A stretch of DNA of 39,617 bases from an uncultured Alphaproteobacteria bacterium. GTDB taxonomy: Bacteria; Pseudomonadota; Alphaproteobacteria; CAAHEQ01; UBA3637. The stretch is taken from the NCBI GenBank assembly GCA_934216505.1, contig CAKQBW010000011.1:1-39617 (forward strand). The letters are read 5' to 3'. The translations under genes and the position numbers were made by a program. This document shows, one piece after another, positions 7,885-14,758 of the stretch; the stretch's first letter is position 1, and the number at the start of each line of letters is the position of its first letter. The notes beneath the pieces are model-generated. The model saw only the letters and a program-made list of their open reading frames with translations. It was not told where the DNA came from and did not search any database.

Positions 7885-7905
7885 GCCCCGTCTAACCAAC
7901 GGGGC
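7885..7905 (+). promoter_or_regulatory. GC-rich hairpin after the first cassette gene
   Basis: GCCCCGT (7885-7891) pairs perfectly with ACGGGGC (7899-7905) around a 7-base loop. No U-run follows on either strand, so it is more likely an mRNA-stabilising or processing stem than an intrinsic terminator. Confidence 0.6.
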
Positions 7906-7925
7906 AAATAAAACAATATAGAATT

Positions 7926-8303
7926 ATGGAAGCAACAATAAATCAAATACAGGAAATAGTGTCAGTTCTGACATCAGACGAGCAGCAGCTACTCAAAGAT
8001 ACCATCAATTACGGAGCATGGGGCGATAGCGATTGGGAGTTTCTTGATGACAACGAGAAAGTGGAAACTGTTACAATGTATATTTACTGCACCAATGACG
8101 CTAAGAGAGCTGGGCATTTCAGCGGAAGAAAGGTATCTTCTATGTTCCGTTCTATATATAAGAAGCTATGCCCAGTAAATCAAAATCAGATAGGCAGATA
8201 CATTTCACATTGTAATGATTGGTGGGGTGACGGTAGTGGAGATATGCTGTTCATCAGAAAAGGCTACTATAATGCCTTTGAGGAATGGGCATGGAAAAAG
8301 TAA
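7926..8303 (+). CDS. Unknown protein
   Basis: The product has 125 residues and is not recognised. It has a helical N-terminus (INQIQEIVSVLTSDEQQLLKD) and an aromatic-rich C-terminal half (HCNDWWGDGSGDMLFIRKGYY, ending EEWAWKK). No membrane segment or catalytic motif is visible. It is 48 bp after the previous gene, on the other side of the hairpin, and is probably co-transcribed. The pattern of a short acidic N-terminus and Trp-rich end is common among small accessory proteins of Bacteroidota mobile elements. Confidence 0.65.
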   Translation: MEATINQIQEIVSVLTSDEQQLLKDTINYGAWGDSDWEFLDDNEKVETVTMYIYCTNDAKRAGHFSGRKVSSMFRSIYKKLCPVNQNQIGRYISHCNDWWGDGSGDMLFIRKGYYNAFEEWAWKK

Positions 8304-8343
8304 ATAGACTAACAATGAGGCTTTTGCTCAAAATAAACAATCA

Positions 8344-8553
8344 ATGGAATACACAATAGAAGAAATAAAAACAATGCTGAATATTGTTTCGGCAGTGATT
8401 GCAAATAGCCATATCGAGCAATGTAGTGCTTTTGGCAAATTATATACCTCAACCGTTTACAATATTGGAGATTCCGATATAGCAACAATGAGGAAATGGA
8501 TTGCGTATTGGAAGCAAACAATAGATTCAACAAAACCGACTAAAATTAAATAA
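8344..8553 (+). CDS. Unknown small protein
   Basis: The product has 69 residues: a helical N-terminus (YTIEEIKTMLNIVSAVIANS) and a C-terminal ATMRKWIAYWKQTIDSTKPTK. It is not recognised. The 3' end of this gene is duplicated about 400 bp downstream (8866-8951) as a gene remnant, which shows that this part was once present in two copies. It is likely co-transcribed with its neighbours. Confidence 0.6.
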   Translation: MEYTIEEIKTMLNIVSAVIANSHIEQCSAFGKLYTSTVYNIGDSDIATMRKWIAYWKQTIDSTKPTKIK

Positions 8554-8557
8554 TAAT

Positions 8558-8866
8558 ATGAAGAATAGTCTTTCCAACTTTACGACAAAATGCTTGATTT
8601 TTAAAAGATTCTTCTATTTCAGGCTGGGTGTGACTACGCACGAAGTTGAAGACACTGAACAAGATATGTTTTCAGGAACTGTGTATATTAACCGACATGA
8701 ATTTATCTGTGTTGAGAAGGAGAAAGACAAATATATGGTGTATATCAATAATCCAGACGGACACGATGGCGAGCAATGGGTTTTCGGATATTACGAGGAT
8801 TTTGAATTGGCTATACAGGTAATGGATGTTATCATAGATAGAGGAGAATATCCTCAGCCATTATAA
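8558..8866 (+). CDS. Unknown small protein
   Basis: The product has 102 residues. The first 25 residues are basic and aromatic; the rest is a compact alpha/beta pattern (GTVYINRHEFICVEKEKDKY, then DFELAIQVMDVIIDRGEYP). No family is recognised and no transmembrane segment is convincing. It starts 4 bp after the previous stop. Together with the following remnant it is flanked by two copies of the same sequence. Confidence 0.6.
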   Translation: MKNSLSNFTTKCLIFKRFFYFRLGVTTHEVEDTEQDMFSGTVYINRHEFICVEKEKDKYMVYINNPDGHDGEQWVFGYYEDFELAIQVMDVIIDRGEYPQPL

Positions 8867-8951
8867 GTCTGGTGATGGTAATAAGACAATGAGGAAATGT
8901 GTTGCATATTGGAAGCAAACAATAGACGCAATAAAACCGACTAAGAAATGA
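8866..8951 (+). pseudogene. Duplicated 3' end of the 69-aa gene
   Basis: The frame ending at TGA 8949-8951 reads TMRKCVAYWKQTIDAIKPTKK, matching TMRKWIAYWKQTIDSTKPTK of the gene at 8344-8553. DNA identity is high over about 70 bp (8479-8547 against 8883-8945). It has no start of its own, so it is a remnant of a tandem duplication. Confidence 0.8.
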
Positions 8952-8984
8952 AGAATTGATAATAACAATGTAAAACATACAGAT

Positions 8985-9335
8985 ATGGCAAAATTTAAAA
9001 TGATAATTCCCAGATGGAACATTGAAGAAGAAACAGGCTACAAACCTTTCACTACATTCTGGCAAGATTTCTCCATTGCTGACACATACGGCTTGCAAGC
9101 CATTCAAGACACGTTTAACCGTGCCTTTGATGAGTGGAAAGAAGATTACAAATACCTTACTGAACTTGTACTTGTTCTTAATCATAAGATTTGCTACCAT
9201 TATGTTGAGAATGGCACAGATGAAGAAAATGATAAAGCTTATCTTTACAATAAACTTTGGAATGAAGCCAACGACTACGCATTAGGAAACTTGCAAGGTG
9301 AGCAAGCTGATTACTTCTATCACATAACAGATTAA
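8985..9335 (+). CDS. Unknown protein
   Basis: The product has 116 residues. It is acidic and rich in aromatic residues (RWNIEEETGYKPFTTFWQDF, FNRAFDEWKEDYKYLTELVL, ending GEQADYFYHITD). This composition and layout are typical of small accessory proteins seen on Bacteroidota plasmids and phages, but I know of no assigned function. No signal peptide or catalytic motif is visible. It follows the duplicated remnant by 33 bp. Confidence 0.65.
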   Translation: MAKFKMIIPRWNIEEETGYKPFTTFWQDFSIADTYGLQAIQDTFNRAFDEWKEDYKYLTELVLVLNHKICYHYVENGTDEENDKAYLYNKLWNEANDYALGNLQGEQADYFYHITD

Positions 9336-9348
9336 GCTAAGAGAAACA

Positions 9349-9552
9349 ATGAATGATAAAGAAATAAAAGTGCTGCGTCACATTGTAGCTGAATTGCTTA
9401 ATAACGTGCAATATACGGCAGAAGAAAAGGTTATTGTCGAAACAGAAGACGGAGGATATAGCATCTGCGGAACGCTACGAACTGCAAAATCCAAAATCTA
9501 TAGCCTTAGTATGTCAGAGCTGAATGTAATGCGAAAATTCGTTGAGCAATGA
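9349..9552 (+). CDS. Unknown small protein
   Basis: The product has 67 residues (NDKEIKVLRHIVAELLNNVQ, ending SMSELNVMRKFVEQ). It is not recognised. Its last codons resemble the TMRKW-type end of the 69-aa gene at 8344, so the two may be distantly related small proteins. Its stop overlaps the next start (ATGA at 9549-9552), which indicates translational coupling. Confidence 0.6.
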   Translation: MNDKEIKVLRHIVAELLNNVQYTAEEKVIVETEDGGYSICGTLRTAKSKIYSLSMSELNVMRKFVEQ

Positions 9553-9824
9553 AAGTAAGACTATTGAAGATATTAAGAAAGCAAGCCTCAAAACTTCTTG
9601 AATTACGCGACTATGGAGCGAGGTATTCCAATATGGCAGGCGAATGCAGATATGTACTCGTCAGAAAAGATAATGAAGAGTTCATGGCCAACGGCAATAA
9701 TATTGCATATCTTCTAAATGAGGCAGATAAGATAAAGCGCAATTACATCCTTTCTAAGGTAGAGGACTACAGGAAGAAATTGGGAATAACAAGGCAGGAA
9801 TACAAAATCATAAAATTGGAATAA
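9549..9824 (+). CDS. Unknown small basic protein
   Basis: The product has 91 residues, is basic and helical (VRLLKILRKQASKLLELRDY, DKIKRNYILSKVEDYRKKLG, ending TRQEYKIIKLE). It is not recognised. It is coupled to the preceding gene by ATGA and is the last gene before the separate promoter and structured RNA. No terminator is obvious after its stop. Confidence 0.6.
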   Translation: MKVRLLKILRKQASKLLELRDYGARYSNMAGECRYVLVRKDNEEFMANGNNIAYLLNEADKIKRNYILSKVEDYRKKLGITRQEYKIIKLE

Positions 9825-9841
9825 AATAAATCGCAATTATG

Positions 9842-9872
9842 TTTGTGGTTAGATATAAAAGTAGTATCTTTG
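9842..9872 (+). promoter_or_regulatory. Bacteroidota-type promoter for the structured RNA
   Basis: TTTG at 9842-9845 and TATCTTTG at 9865-9872 are separated by 19 bp. The predicted transcript begins at about 9875-9878, exactly at the first bases of the outer stem of the RNA structure. Confidence 0.8.
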
Positions 9873-9874
9873 CG

Positions 9875-10060
9875 GTGCTAAAACTTTATTTGTTGAATGG
9901 AATCTTTAATTACATTAAAGAGTTACCATAGCCCCTTTTTGTCCTCATAGAGGATATATATAAGGCGGTATTGTACCCCCGTGGAATTGCTATAATGGCA
10001 TTCCGAATCTACCATTCAACCAGTAGTTTTAGCAGCGGGAAAGGCAATACCGCTATTTTT
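9875..10060 (+). ncRNA. Candidate structured non-coding RNA (about 185 nt, multi-branched)
   Basis: The element has its own promoter and ends in a terminator-like hairpin. Its 5' end TGCTAAAACT (9876-9885) pairs perfectly with AGTTTTAGCA (10025-10034), and just inside GTTGAATGG (9892-9900) pairs perfectly with CCATTCAAC (10012-10020). Within lie hairpins CTTTAAT/ATTAAAG (9904-9920), TCCTC/GAGGA (9942-9954) and GGAAT-GC/GC-ATTCC (about 9983-10004). This makes a closed multi-branch RNA. It matches no RNA family that I recognise. It stands directly before the Bro-N gene, so it may be an independent sRNA, an attenuator/riboregulator of that gene, or both. Confidence 0.65.
10034..10060 (+). terminator. 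Intrinsic terminator at the end of the structured RNA
   Basis: AGCGG (10034-10038) pairs with CCGCT (10050-10054) and is followed by ATTTTT. An alternative stem GGCAATA (10043-10049) with TATTGCC (10060-10066) would break it, so the site could switch between terminator and antiterminator before the Bro-N gene. Confidence 0.6.
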
Positions 10061-10091
10061 ATTGCCTAAAATGCTAAATATTAAATTAATT

Positions 10092-10925
10092 ATGGTTGAA
10101 AATCAAAAAATCACAGTGATTGACAGCGAGGTTATTTGTAATCAACAAGTCAATGTCTATGGCACAAGGGAAAAGCCTTTGTTTTTGGCTAAAGATGTTG
10201 CAAAATGGCTTGGTCATTCAAATCCATCAAAGATGATATCAAAGATTGATGATGATGAGAAAATGGTTATTTATGCCAAGTTGAGTTTGCAAAATTCGGA
10301 TATAAGTGATAGTTATATCCCCTCAGAATCAGATAGTTACAAAGCCAATAACTACCTTTTCCTTACTGAATTTGGCGTTTACGAAGTCTTGATGCTATCG
10401 CGCCTGCCAAAAGCTAAGGAGTTCAAGAAAGGGGTGAAAGAAATCCTTAAACGAATTAGGCTCACAGGTAAATATGAAGCAGACACACATTCCGATGATG
10501 ACCATTCCAGAGAATTAATAGAAGCCCTAAAAGAGAATAACGCTCTGCTGCGCCAAGCATTAGAGGCAAGTACTAATACAAGGCAGCATGAGGCAAACAA
10601 CCAATACTGCGATGATGCACCGAAAAACGGCCCTTTCTTCAATATAACAACGATAGCAAAGAAATTGAAGACAACGGCCCAGTACTTGAACAATATGTTG
10701 TCAAACAACGGATATATAGTCAATATTAATGGCTCTTGGTATCCTACAGAAAAACTGACAAACCTTCCAATGGTGGTGTATTGCAAAAGGACATATCATG
10801 TTTTCGGTGATGACATCAAGGCGTATGTCGCATGGAATCATCTTGGTTTCAACCTAATCAATCAGCTCTTCCACATGGAAAATAGCGACAAGTCTTTGTT
10901 TGACGAAGAATCGCGCCCTTTCTAA
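10092..10925 (+). CDS. Phage antirepressor-like protein with Bro-N domain
   Basis: From the ATG at 10092 the product has 277 residues; an ATG at 10071 would add 7 residues and both are possible. The N-terminal 110 residues are a Bro-N domain (PLFLAKDVAKWLGHSNPSKM, LFLTEFGVYEVLMLSRLPKA, EFKKGVKEILKRIRLTGKYE). A coiled linker (ELIEALKENNALLRQALEAS) leads to a C-terminal KilAC/ANT-like winged-helix part (NITTIAKKLKTTAQYLNNML, GYIVNINGSWYPTE). Such proteins bind DNA or repressors and control the lytic/lysogenic choice or host genes. It lies just after the structured RNA and its hairpin, which may govern its expression. Confidence 0.8.
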   Translation: MVENQKITVIDSEVICNQQVNVYGTREKPLFLAKDVAKWLGHSNPSKMISKIDDDEKMVIYAKLSLQNSDISDSYIPSESDSYKANNYLFLTEFGVYEVLMLSRLPKAKEFKKGVKEILKRIRLTGKYEADTHSDDDHSRELIEALKENNALLRQALEASTNTRQHEANNQYCDDAPKNGPFFNITTIAKKLKTTAQYLNNMLSNNGYIVNINGSWYPTEKLTNLPMVVYCKRTYHVFGDDIKAYVAWNHLGFNLINQLFHMENSDKSLFDEESRPF

Positions 10926-10980
10926 AATCCAAAATAAACAAATCCATCTTATTAATTAAACCACATAAAATTTCACAACA

Positions 10981-11241
10981 ATGGCTGAATTTAACAACAA
11001 GAAAGCAAACGAGATTATGAACGGAGTTATCGATTTCAACACAAACGATTTCGCCCAGTGTCTTAACCAAATGGCTCTCGTAAGAGAAAACGTTTATCAG
11101 ATTCTCAGTAAGACTTACCCAGAAGAGGAGGTCGAACACATGATGGATAATTTCAATTTTGATTTCCACTTCGGCAAGTTGGTAGAATCGCTTGGCTCGC
11201 TTCAATGGGAGCAAGTTAAACACAAGACGTTAGTCGGGTAA
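10981..11241 (+). CDS. Unknown small protein
   Basis: The product has 86 residues (AEFNNKKANEIMNGVIDFNT, FAQCLNQMALVRENVYQILS, MMDNFNFDFHFGKLVESLGS). It is helical and slightly acidic, and not recognised. It lies 55 bp after the Bro-N gene and is followed within 10 bp by a strong terminator, so it is the last gene of the transcript. Confidence 0.65.
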   Translation: MAEFNNKKANEIMNGVIDFNTNDFAQCLNQMALVRENVYQILSKTYPEEEVEHMMDNFNFDFHFGKLVESLGSLQWEQVKHKTLVG

Positions 11242-11250
11242 GCAAAGAGA

Positions 11251-11293
11251 ATGCGGCACGCTGGCGGATTGGCTGGCGTGTCGCATTTCTCTT
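11251..11293 (+). terminator. Intrinsic terminator
   Basis: ATGCGGCACGC (11251-11261) pairs with GCGTGTCGCAT (11276-11286) over 11 bp with one G-U pair, followed by a T-rich TTTCTCTT. It ends the transcript carrying the Bro-N gene. Confidence 0.75.
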
Positions 11294-11336
11294 AAAATAA
11301 TCAACAGGAAATAGTGTAGACTACAGCATATTTTCC

Positions 11337-11344
11337 TACATTTG
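11337..11344 (+). promoter_or_regulatory. -7 promoter box for the last cassette gene
   Basis: TACATTTG matches TAnnTTTG, about 30 bp before the gene at 11375 and after a terminator. The -33 box is weak (GTGT-like at about 11314), so the promoter is less certain than the others in this window. Confidence 0.5.
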
Positions 11345-11374
11345 CGATATAATCATTAAGGACAATAATTAAAT

Positions 11375-11611
11375 ATGTATGTTATGGAAACGATTTTTGA
11401 CCACAATATAACGGCAGAGGAACACTACGCATTAATAGGAAACATGACAAAAGAAAGATTCCTTACAGGATTAGACGAGAATAGTTCAAATGTTTTATTA
11501 GCTGAACTTTATCATTTGAGAGAAAATGAAAAGAAAATGATGGAATATGTAAATAAATTACCTAATCACATGAAATATGATTTCTTACGAACAATATCTC
11601 CTTTAGATTAA
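11375..11611 (+). CDS. Unknown small protein, converging on the minor head gene
   Basis: The product has 78 residues; an ATG at 11384 (METIFDHNITAEEHYALIGN) is an equally likely start. It is helical (NVLLAELYHLRENEKKMMEY) and resembles small proteins common on Bacteroidota mobile elements, without known role. Its last 9 bp overlap the 3' end of the minor head gene on the other strand, so there is no room for a terminator between the two converging units. Confidence 0.65.
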   Translation: MYVMETIFDHNITAEEHYALIGNMTKERFLTGLDENSSNVLLAELYHLRENEKKMMEYVNKLPNHMKYDFLRTISPLD

Positions 11612-13492
11612 TTCAATTTTTTCTTTGAAGAAATTTGGTTCTGTTCTTAAAACATCTATCATTGAATTGTAATCGTCATAAGAAATTTTTGTTTTAAACA
11701 TTCGTTCATAAGATACCTTCTTAAAATCATCATAGTAAGTATCATCTAACATCTTGCCTATCTTCTTAGTTGCAACACCTTGGCCAATGCCAAAATGCTT
11801 GAGCAAAGTTTGGAAATTGACGGAATTGTTATAATAGCCAATTCCGTTTTTTCTTATCTCCTTATGATGCGTAGCCCTTCCTCCAAATTTTGCAACAAAC
11901 TGAGGGTAGGTCTGTCGTGCGTAAAATTCATTTAATGTCTCCATCAACGGAACAGCACTACTAACCCTACCATTTTTCCAAGCCTTTGAATGACAATGCA
12001 AAAATTCATGCCAAACGGTCTCCATTGCTGTTTCTTGCATTAAAGTCATTTCTTTATTATTTGCAATAGAGTGAAATGCTCCCTTCAACTCCTTCATCAT
12101 ATTAAAACCGTTTATTTCCTTGTTTGAGAAATAGAATTTAAATCCATTGCGCAATCTCTCTGTTCCAGCCACCTTATCGCAGCTAAAGACAATGTCCCTT
12201 ATCGGTTTTGGAAAGAAAGTACTATTATTGTCGATGAACGAATACAAGACCTTTTTAACTTGCTCGTTTGTCATCATTTCTTTTGGCAGCACGCTGGCAT
12301 CAATCTTAACCAGATTGCTTGAAAGGCTATAATCTATTTGTTGAGCATAATTGTCACCAAGCCGCATGCCCGAAAACCTTTCAACTTGCGCCCTGTTTTC
12401 ACGAACAAAATAAGGCAGCTTATTACGTTTGGCTGCATCAAAAAGTTTTTCTTTGTTAGACTTGCACCAGTTCTTGAATACTTTCGGATAATCTTTCACG
12501 CGGTTTGGTGAAACATACCTGTTGTATTCAGCATCCGACATCGCGCGTAGCTTTTTCCACTCTTCACTATTTCTATCCATCAATATAGAGGACATAGAAC
12601 AACGGCAGCGCGGATGCCAGCCAGTGAAAACAAAATCAGAAGGGTAATCGCCTTGAAGCTCGTCACATATATCTGTCAACGGATGGTTCTTCGATAAACG
12701 AATACGGATGCCAAGAACAAATGGCTCTTCGCTCCATCGCTTACAATTCGCGTAATTGTAGGCCATGTTTATTTCTGTCATCGCAAGGCGCAAACCGTTT
12801 TGACGTGCTGAGCGATAAACGCCGCGACCCACCTTTTCCAAATCTTCCTTGACAAACCTCACCTTTCCATCTTGACCTATTACCCTCCTGCGCCATTCAA
12901 CGACATCTTTCTTCGTACCATCGCTCATTAGCTTTTTTAGGTGATAACGGCGATACATCATGTTTGGGTTATTTAGCTTGTCACGTACAGCACGGCCTAA
13001 CTGCTCAGCAGAATTTCCATTCTTTAGAGCATCCTCGATAGACTGCGACATCGCCAACTCAAACTCTGCCTTAGTTTGCTGAGTGTAATTCCAAACGCTT
13101 GTGGATAGGTCAAGCCCACCCATATTATGTAACCGCTGCTCACGGAAGGCTTCGGCTGTCGTTTTACGCCAAGATTTCACATCGTCTTCATCGAAACGTG
13201 TCATTTCACTAAATGCCATCTGTGAAGTATTTGATGATAACAATATAGCCTGCGTAATTCCCGCTTGAATTGTGGCGGTCATTTGAGCGCAATACTCATT
13301 TAGCAATCTGTCAATCTTTTCTTTTGCTGCTCTTGGGCAATGCTTCGCAATAGAGAATAATTCGTCTGAGGAAACGTTTTTGGGCGCTTCCCCTGTGGCG
13401 GCGATTAGTTCACGAACCAGCGTTTCATATTGCTTTCTTAGTTTATCGTCTGCCTTCAATAATAACTTGGTGATATTCTCCTCCTGGCTCAT
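11603..13492 (-). CDS. Minor head protein (Mu F / SPP1 gp7 type) with C-terminal HExxH metallopeptidase-like domain
   Basis: The product has 629 residues. Residues about 120-300 match the phage head morphogenesis domain, ending in the Cys/His cluster KNHPLTDICDEL (270-276) and GWHPRCRCSM (291-300). These proteins bind the portal and enter the head with DNA. The C-terminal part is unusual: VWHEFLHCHS places H495-E496-x-x-H499 in the zincin HExxH pattern, with METLNEFYARQ (E518 or E522) as a plausible third zinc ligand. A peptidase acting in head maturation or on entry is inferred. The gene is the last of the long late operon and lies after the tail genes, far from portal and capsid genes. Confidence 0.8.
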   Translation of the reverse strand: MSQEENITKLLLKADDKLRKQYETLVRELIAATGEAPKNVSSDELFSIAKHCPRAAKEKIDRLLNEYCAQMTATIQAGITQAILLSSNTSQMAFSEMTRFDEDDVKSWRKTTAEAFREQRLHNMGGLDLSTSVWNYTQQTKAEFELAMSQSIEDALKNGNSAEQLGRAVRDKLNNPNMMYRRYHLKKLMSDGTKKDVVEWRRRVIGQDGKVRFVKEDLEKVGRGVYRSARQNGLRLAMTEINMAYNYANCKRWSEEPFVLGIRIRLSKNHPLTDICDELQGDYPSDFVFTGWHPRCRCSMSSILMDRNSEEWKKLRAMSDAEYNRYVSPNRVKDYPKVFKNWCKSNKEKLFDAAKRNKLPYFVRENRAQVERFSGMRLGDNYAQQIDYSLSSNLVKIDASVLPKEMMTNEQVKKVLYSFIDNNSTFFPKPIRDIVFSCDKVAGTERLRNGFKFYFSNKEINGFNMMKELKGAFHSIANNKEMTLMQETAMETVWHEFLHCHSKAWKNGRVSSAVPLMETLNEFYARQTYPQFVAKFGGRATHHKEIRKNGIGYYNNSVNFQTLLKHFGIGQGVATKKIGKMLDDTYYDDFKKVSYERMFKTKISYDDYNSMIDVLRTEPNFFKEKIELI

Positions 13493-13818
13493 TACTCTTT
13501 GCTGTCTTGCTCCTTATTTTCATCAACGATTAATCCAGACAGCATTTCTTTTACTTGCTCGCCCGTCCAAGGTAAATCGTAATATTGTGAATCATTTCCT
13601 GCCATAGCTTTTATAAGTATTGGTTTTTTGTCGTTTGTTCTAATAATTTTCTTTTCTGACGTTCTGAGGTACAGATAACCTTTTGGCGGTCTTTGTGGCT
13701 TTTCTGTAGGAATCTTGCAAATTGGTCTGATTGAAACGCAATTTAAGCCGTCCAGCCTCACGACCTCAACCAAAGGTGGGTCTGTCGCGCGTCTTACCTT
13801 AACATTTATACAAGCCAT
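13492..13818 (-). CDS. Unknown structural-operon protein
   Basis: The product has 108 residues. It is basic and Pro-rich in the middle (IPTEKPQRPPKGYLYLRTSE) with an acidic, Lys-rich C-terminus. It is not recognised. Its stop overlaps the start of the minor head gene and it follows the previous gene by 3 bp, so it is translated with the tail/baseplate set. A small virion or assembly role is inferred from position only. Confidence 0.6.
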   Translation of the reverse strand: MACINVKVRRATDPPLVEVVRLDGLNCVSIRPICKIPTEKPQRPPKGYLYLRTSEKKIIRTNDKKPILIKAMAGNDSQYYDLPWTGEQVKEMLSGLIVDENKEQDSKE

Positions 13819-13821
13819 AAT

Positions 13822-14139
13822 TTATTTGCATATAACTACATCTGTCGTTAATGTAACAATCTCTTTTCTGAATCCATCATCACAGTCTTCATCTGGAATC
13901 TCCGCGGTGATACGGCATTGCAATGGGCCAACGCCAAGTTCATAGCTATTGAATGAGGCAACATAATTGCCTGAGTCAATACGAATCATTTCTTTCTTCT
14001 TAATGGTCAAGGAACGATTGGAATACACGAAAAAATCAACCTTGAAATCATAATCATCCATAGAGTACCCTCCGCAGGCATCAATATGAATGTTCATTTT
14101 TAAATCTGTGCCTAAAGATGGCTGCAACAAATCTTTCAT
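13822..14139 (-). CDS. Unknown beta-rich structural-operon protein
   Basis: The product has 105 residues with alternating strands (MNIHIDACGGYSMDDYDFKV, KKKEMIRIDSGNYVASFNS, RKEIVTLTTDVVICK). The layout resembles small baseplate or tail-tip proteins but no family is recognised. It is 1 bp from the upstream gene and 3 bp from the next. Confidence 0.6.
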   Translation of the reverse strand: MKDLLQPSLGTDLKMNIHIDACGGYSMDDYDFKVDFFVYSNRSLTIKKKEMIRIDSGNYVASFNSYELGVGPLQCRITAEIPDEDCDDGFRKEIVTLTTDVVICK

Positions 14140-14140
14140 A

Positions 14141-14758
14141 TCACTTTGAAATTATGCCTGCTGCGTCTAACTTGTCAACAAGCGTTTTGAGAATTAAACG
14201 TAATCTATTAAGATAATTATCAACGTCTCTGATTTCGCTTGATTCTGGCGCTGCTTTAAGCGTCTCGTAGTCAGAGCCAAGATTAAGAACTGCCTTTTGC
14301 GGCATCTGCATAAAAGTCCATGAAGACCAAATGCCATTTTCATTCCTTGACCTGTATGCCTCAGAATAAATTGTTGATGAATTGGCAAACCCTGCTTCCG
14401 TTGATGCTTTTATTATTCCTCCTCGGATAACCTGTAAGACAACGCCTTTCGCCATCCACATAGGGTAGTTTGTTCCTGTTATCAATCGTCCGTTGACGGT
14501 CAACTTAAAATGCCCTAAGTATTTCGTGTTGGTATAGTCAAGGGCATTCAAACCAGCAACGGCCTCGCTCTCATTGTTGTAATCCGCAATCTTGATAAAT
14601 GGGTCATAGTAGGCGTCAGAATCAGCGCTAATGCCCCTAATTTGCTCATGCAGGAGTTTTTGAGCCTCCGTGAGTGCTGATTGCGTTGCTTTGTTTGAAA
14701 TGTCCGCTAAGAGCTTGTTTATGTCTTCTGCGGTATAGTTTATCTTAGCTTCTGCCAT
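14141..14758 (-). CDS. Tail appendage / baseplate-associated protein (putative)
   Basis: The product has 205 residues. A helical N-terminus (INYTAEDINKLLADISNKAT) precedes a beta-rich middle with NENGIWSSWTFMQM, a phrase typical of tail-fibre and pyocin-knob-like domains (the x-GxWSxW motif of phage fibres), and a helical end (VDNYLNRLRLILKTLVDKLD). It overlaps the large tail-tip gene by 14 bp. A role at the tail tip or in fibre attachment is inferred. Confidence 0.55.
   Translation of the reverse strand: MAEAKINYTAEDINKLLADISNKATQSALTEAQKLLHEQIRGISADSDAYYDPFIKIADYNNESEAVAGLNALDYTNTKYLGHFKLTVNGRLITGTNYPMWMAKGVVLQVIRGGIIKASTEAGFANSSTIYSEAYRSRNENGIWSSWTFMQMPQKAVLNLGSDYETLKAAPESSEIRDVDNYLNRLRLILKTLVDKLDAAGIISK

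Noticed and set aside
9875..10060. Retron-type ncRNA (paired ends resemble a1/a2)
   Set aside because: No reverse transcriptase follows or precedes it; the next gene is a Bro-N protein, and the element has its own terminator.
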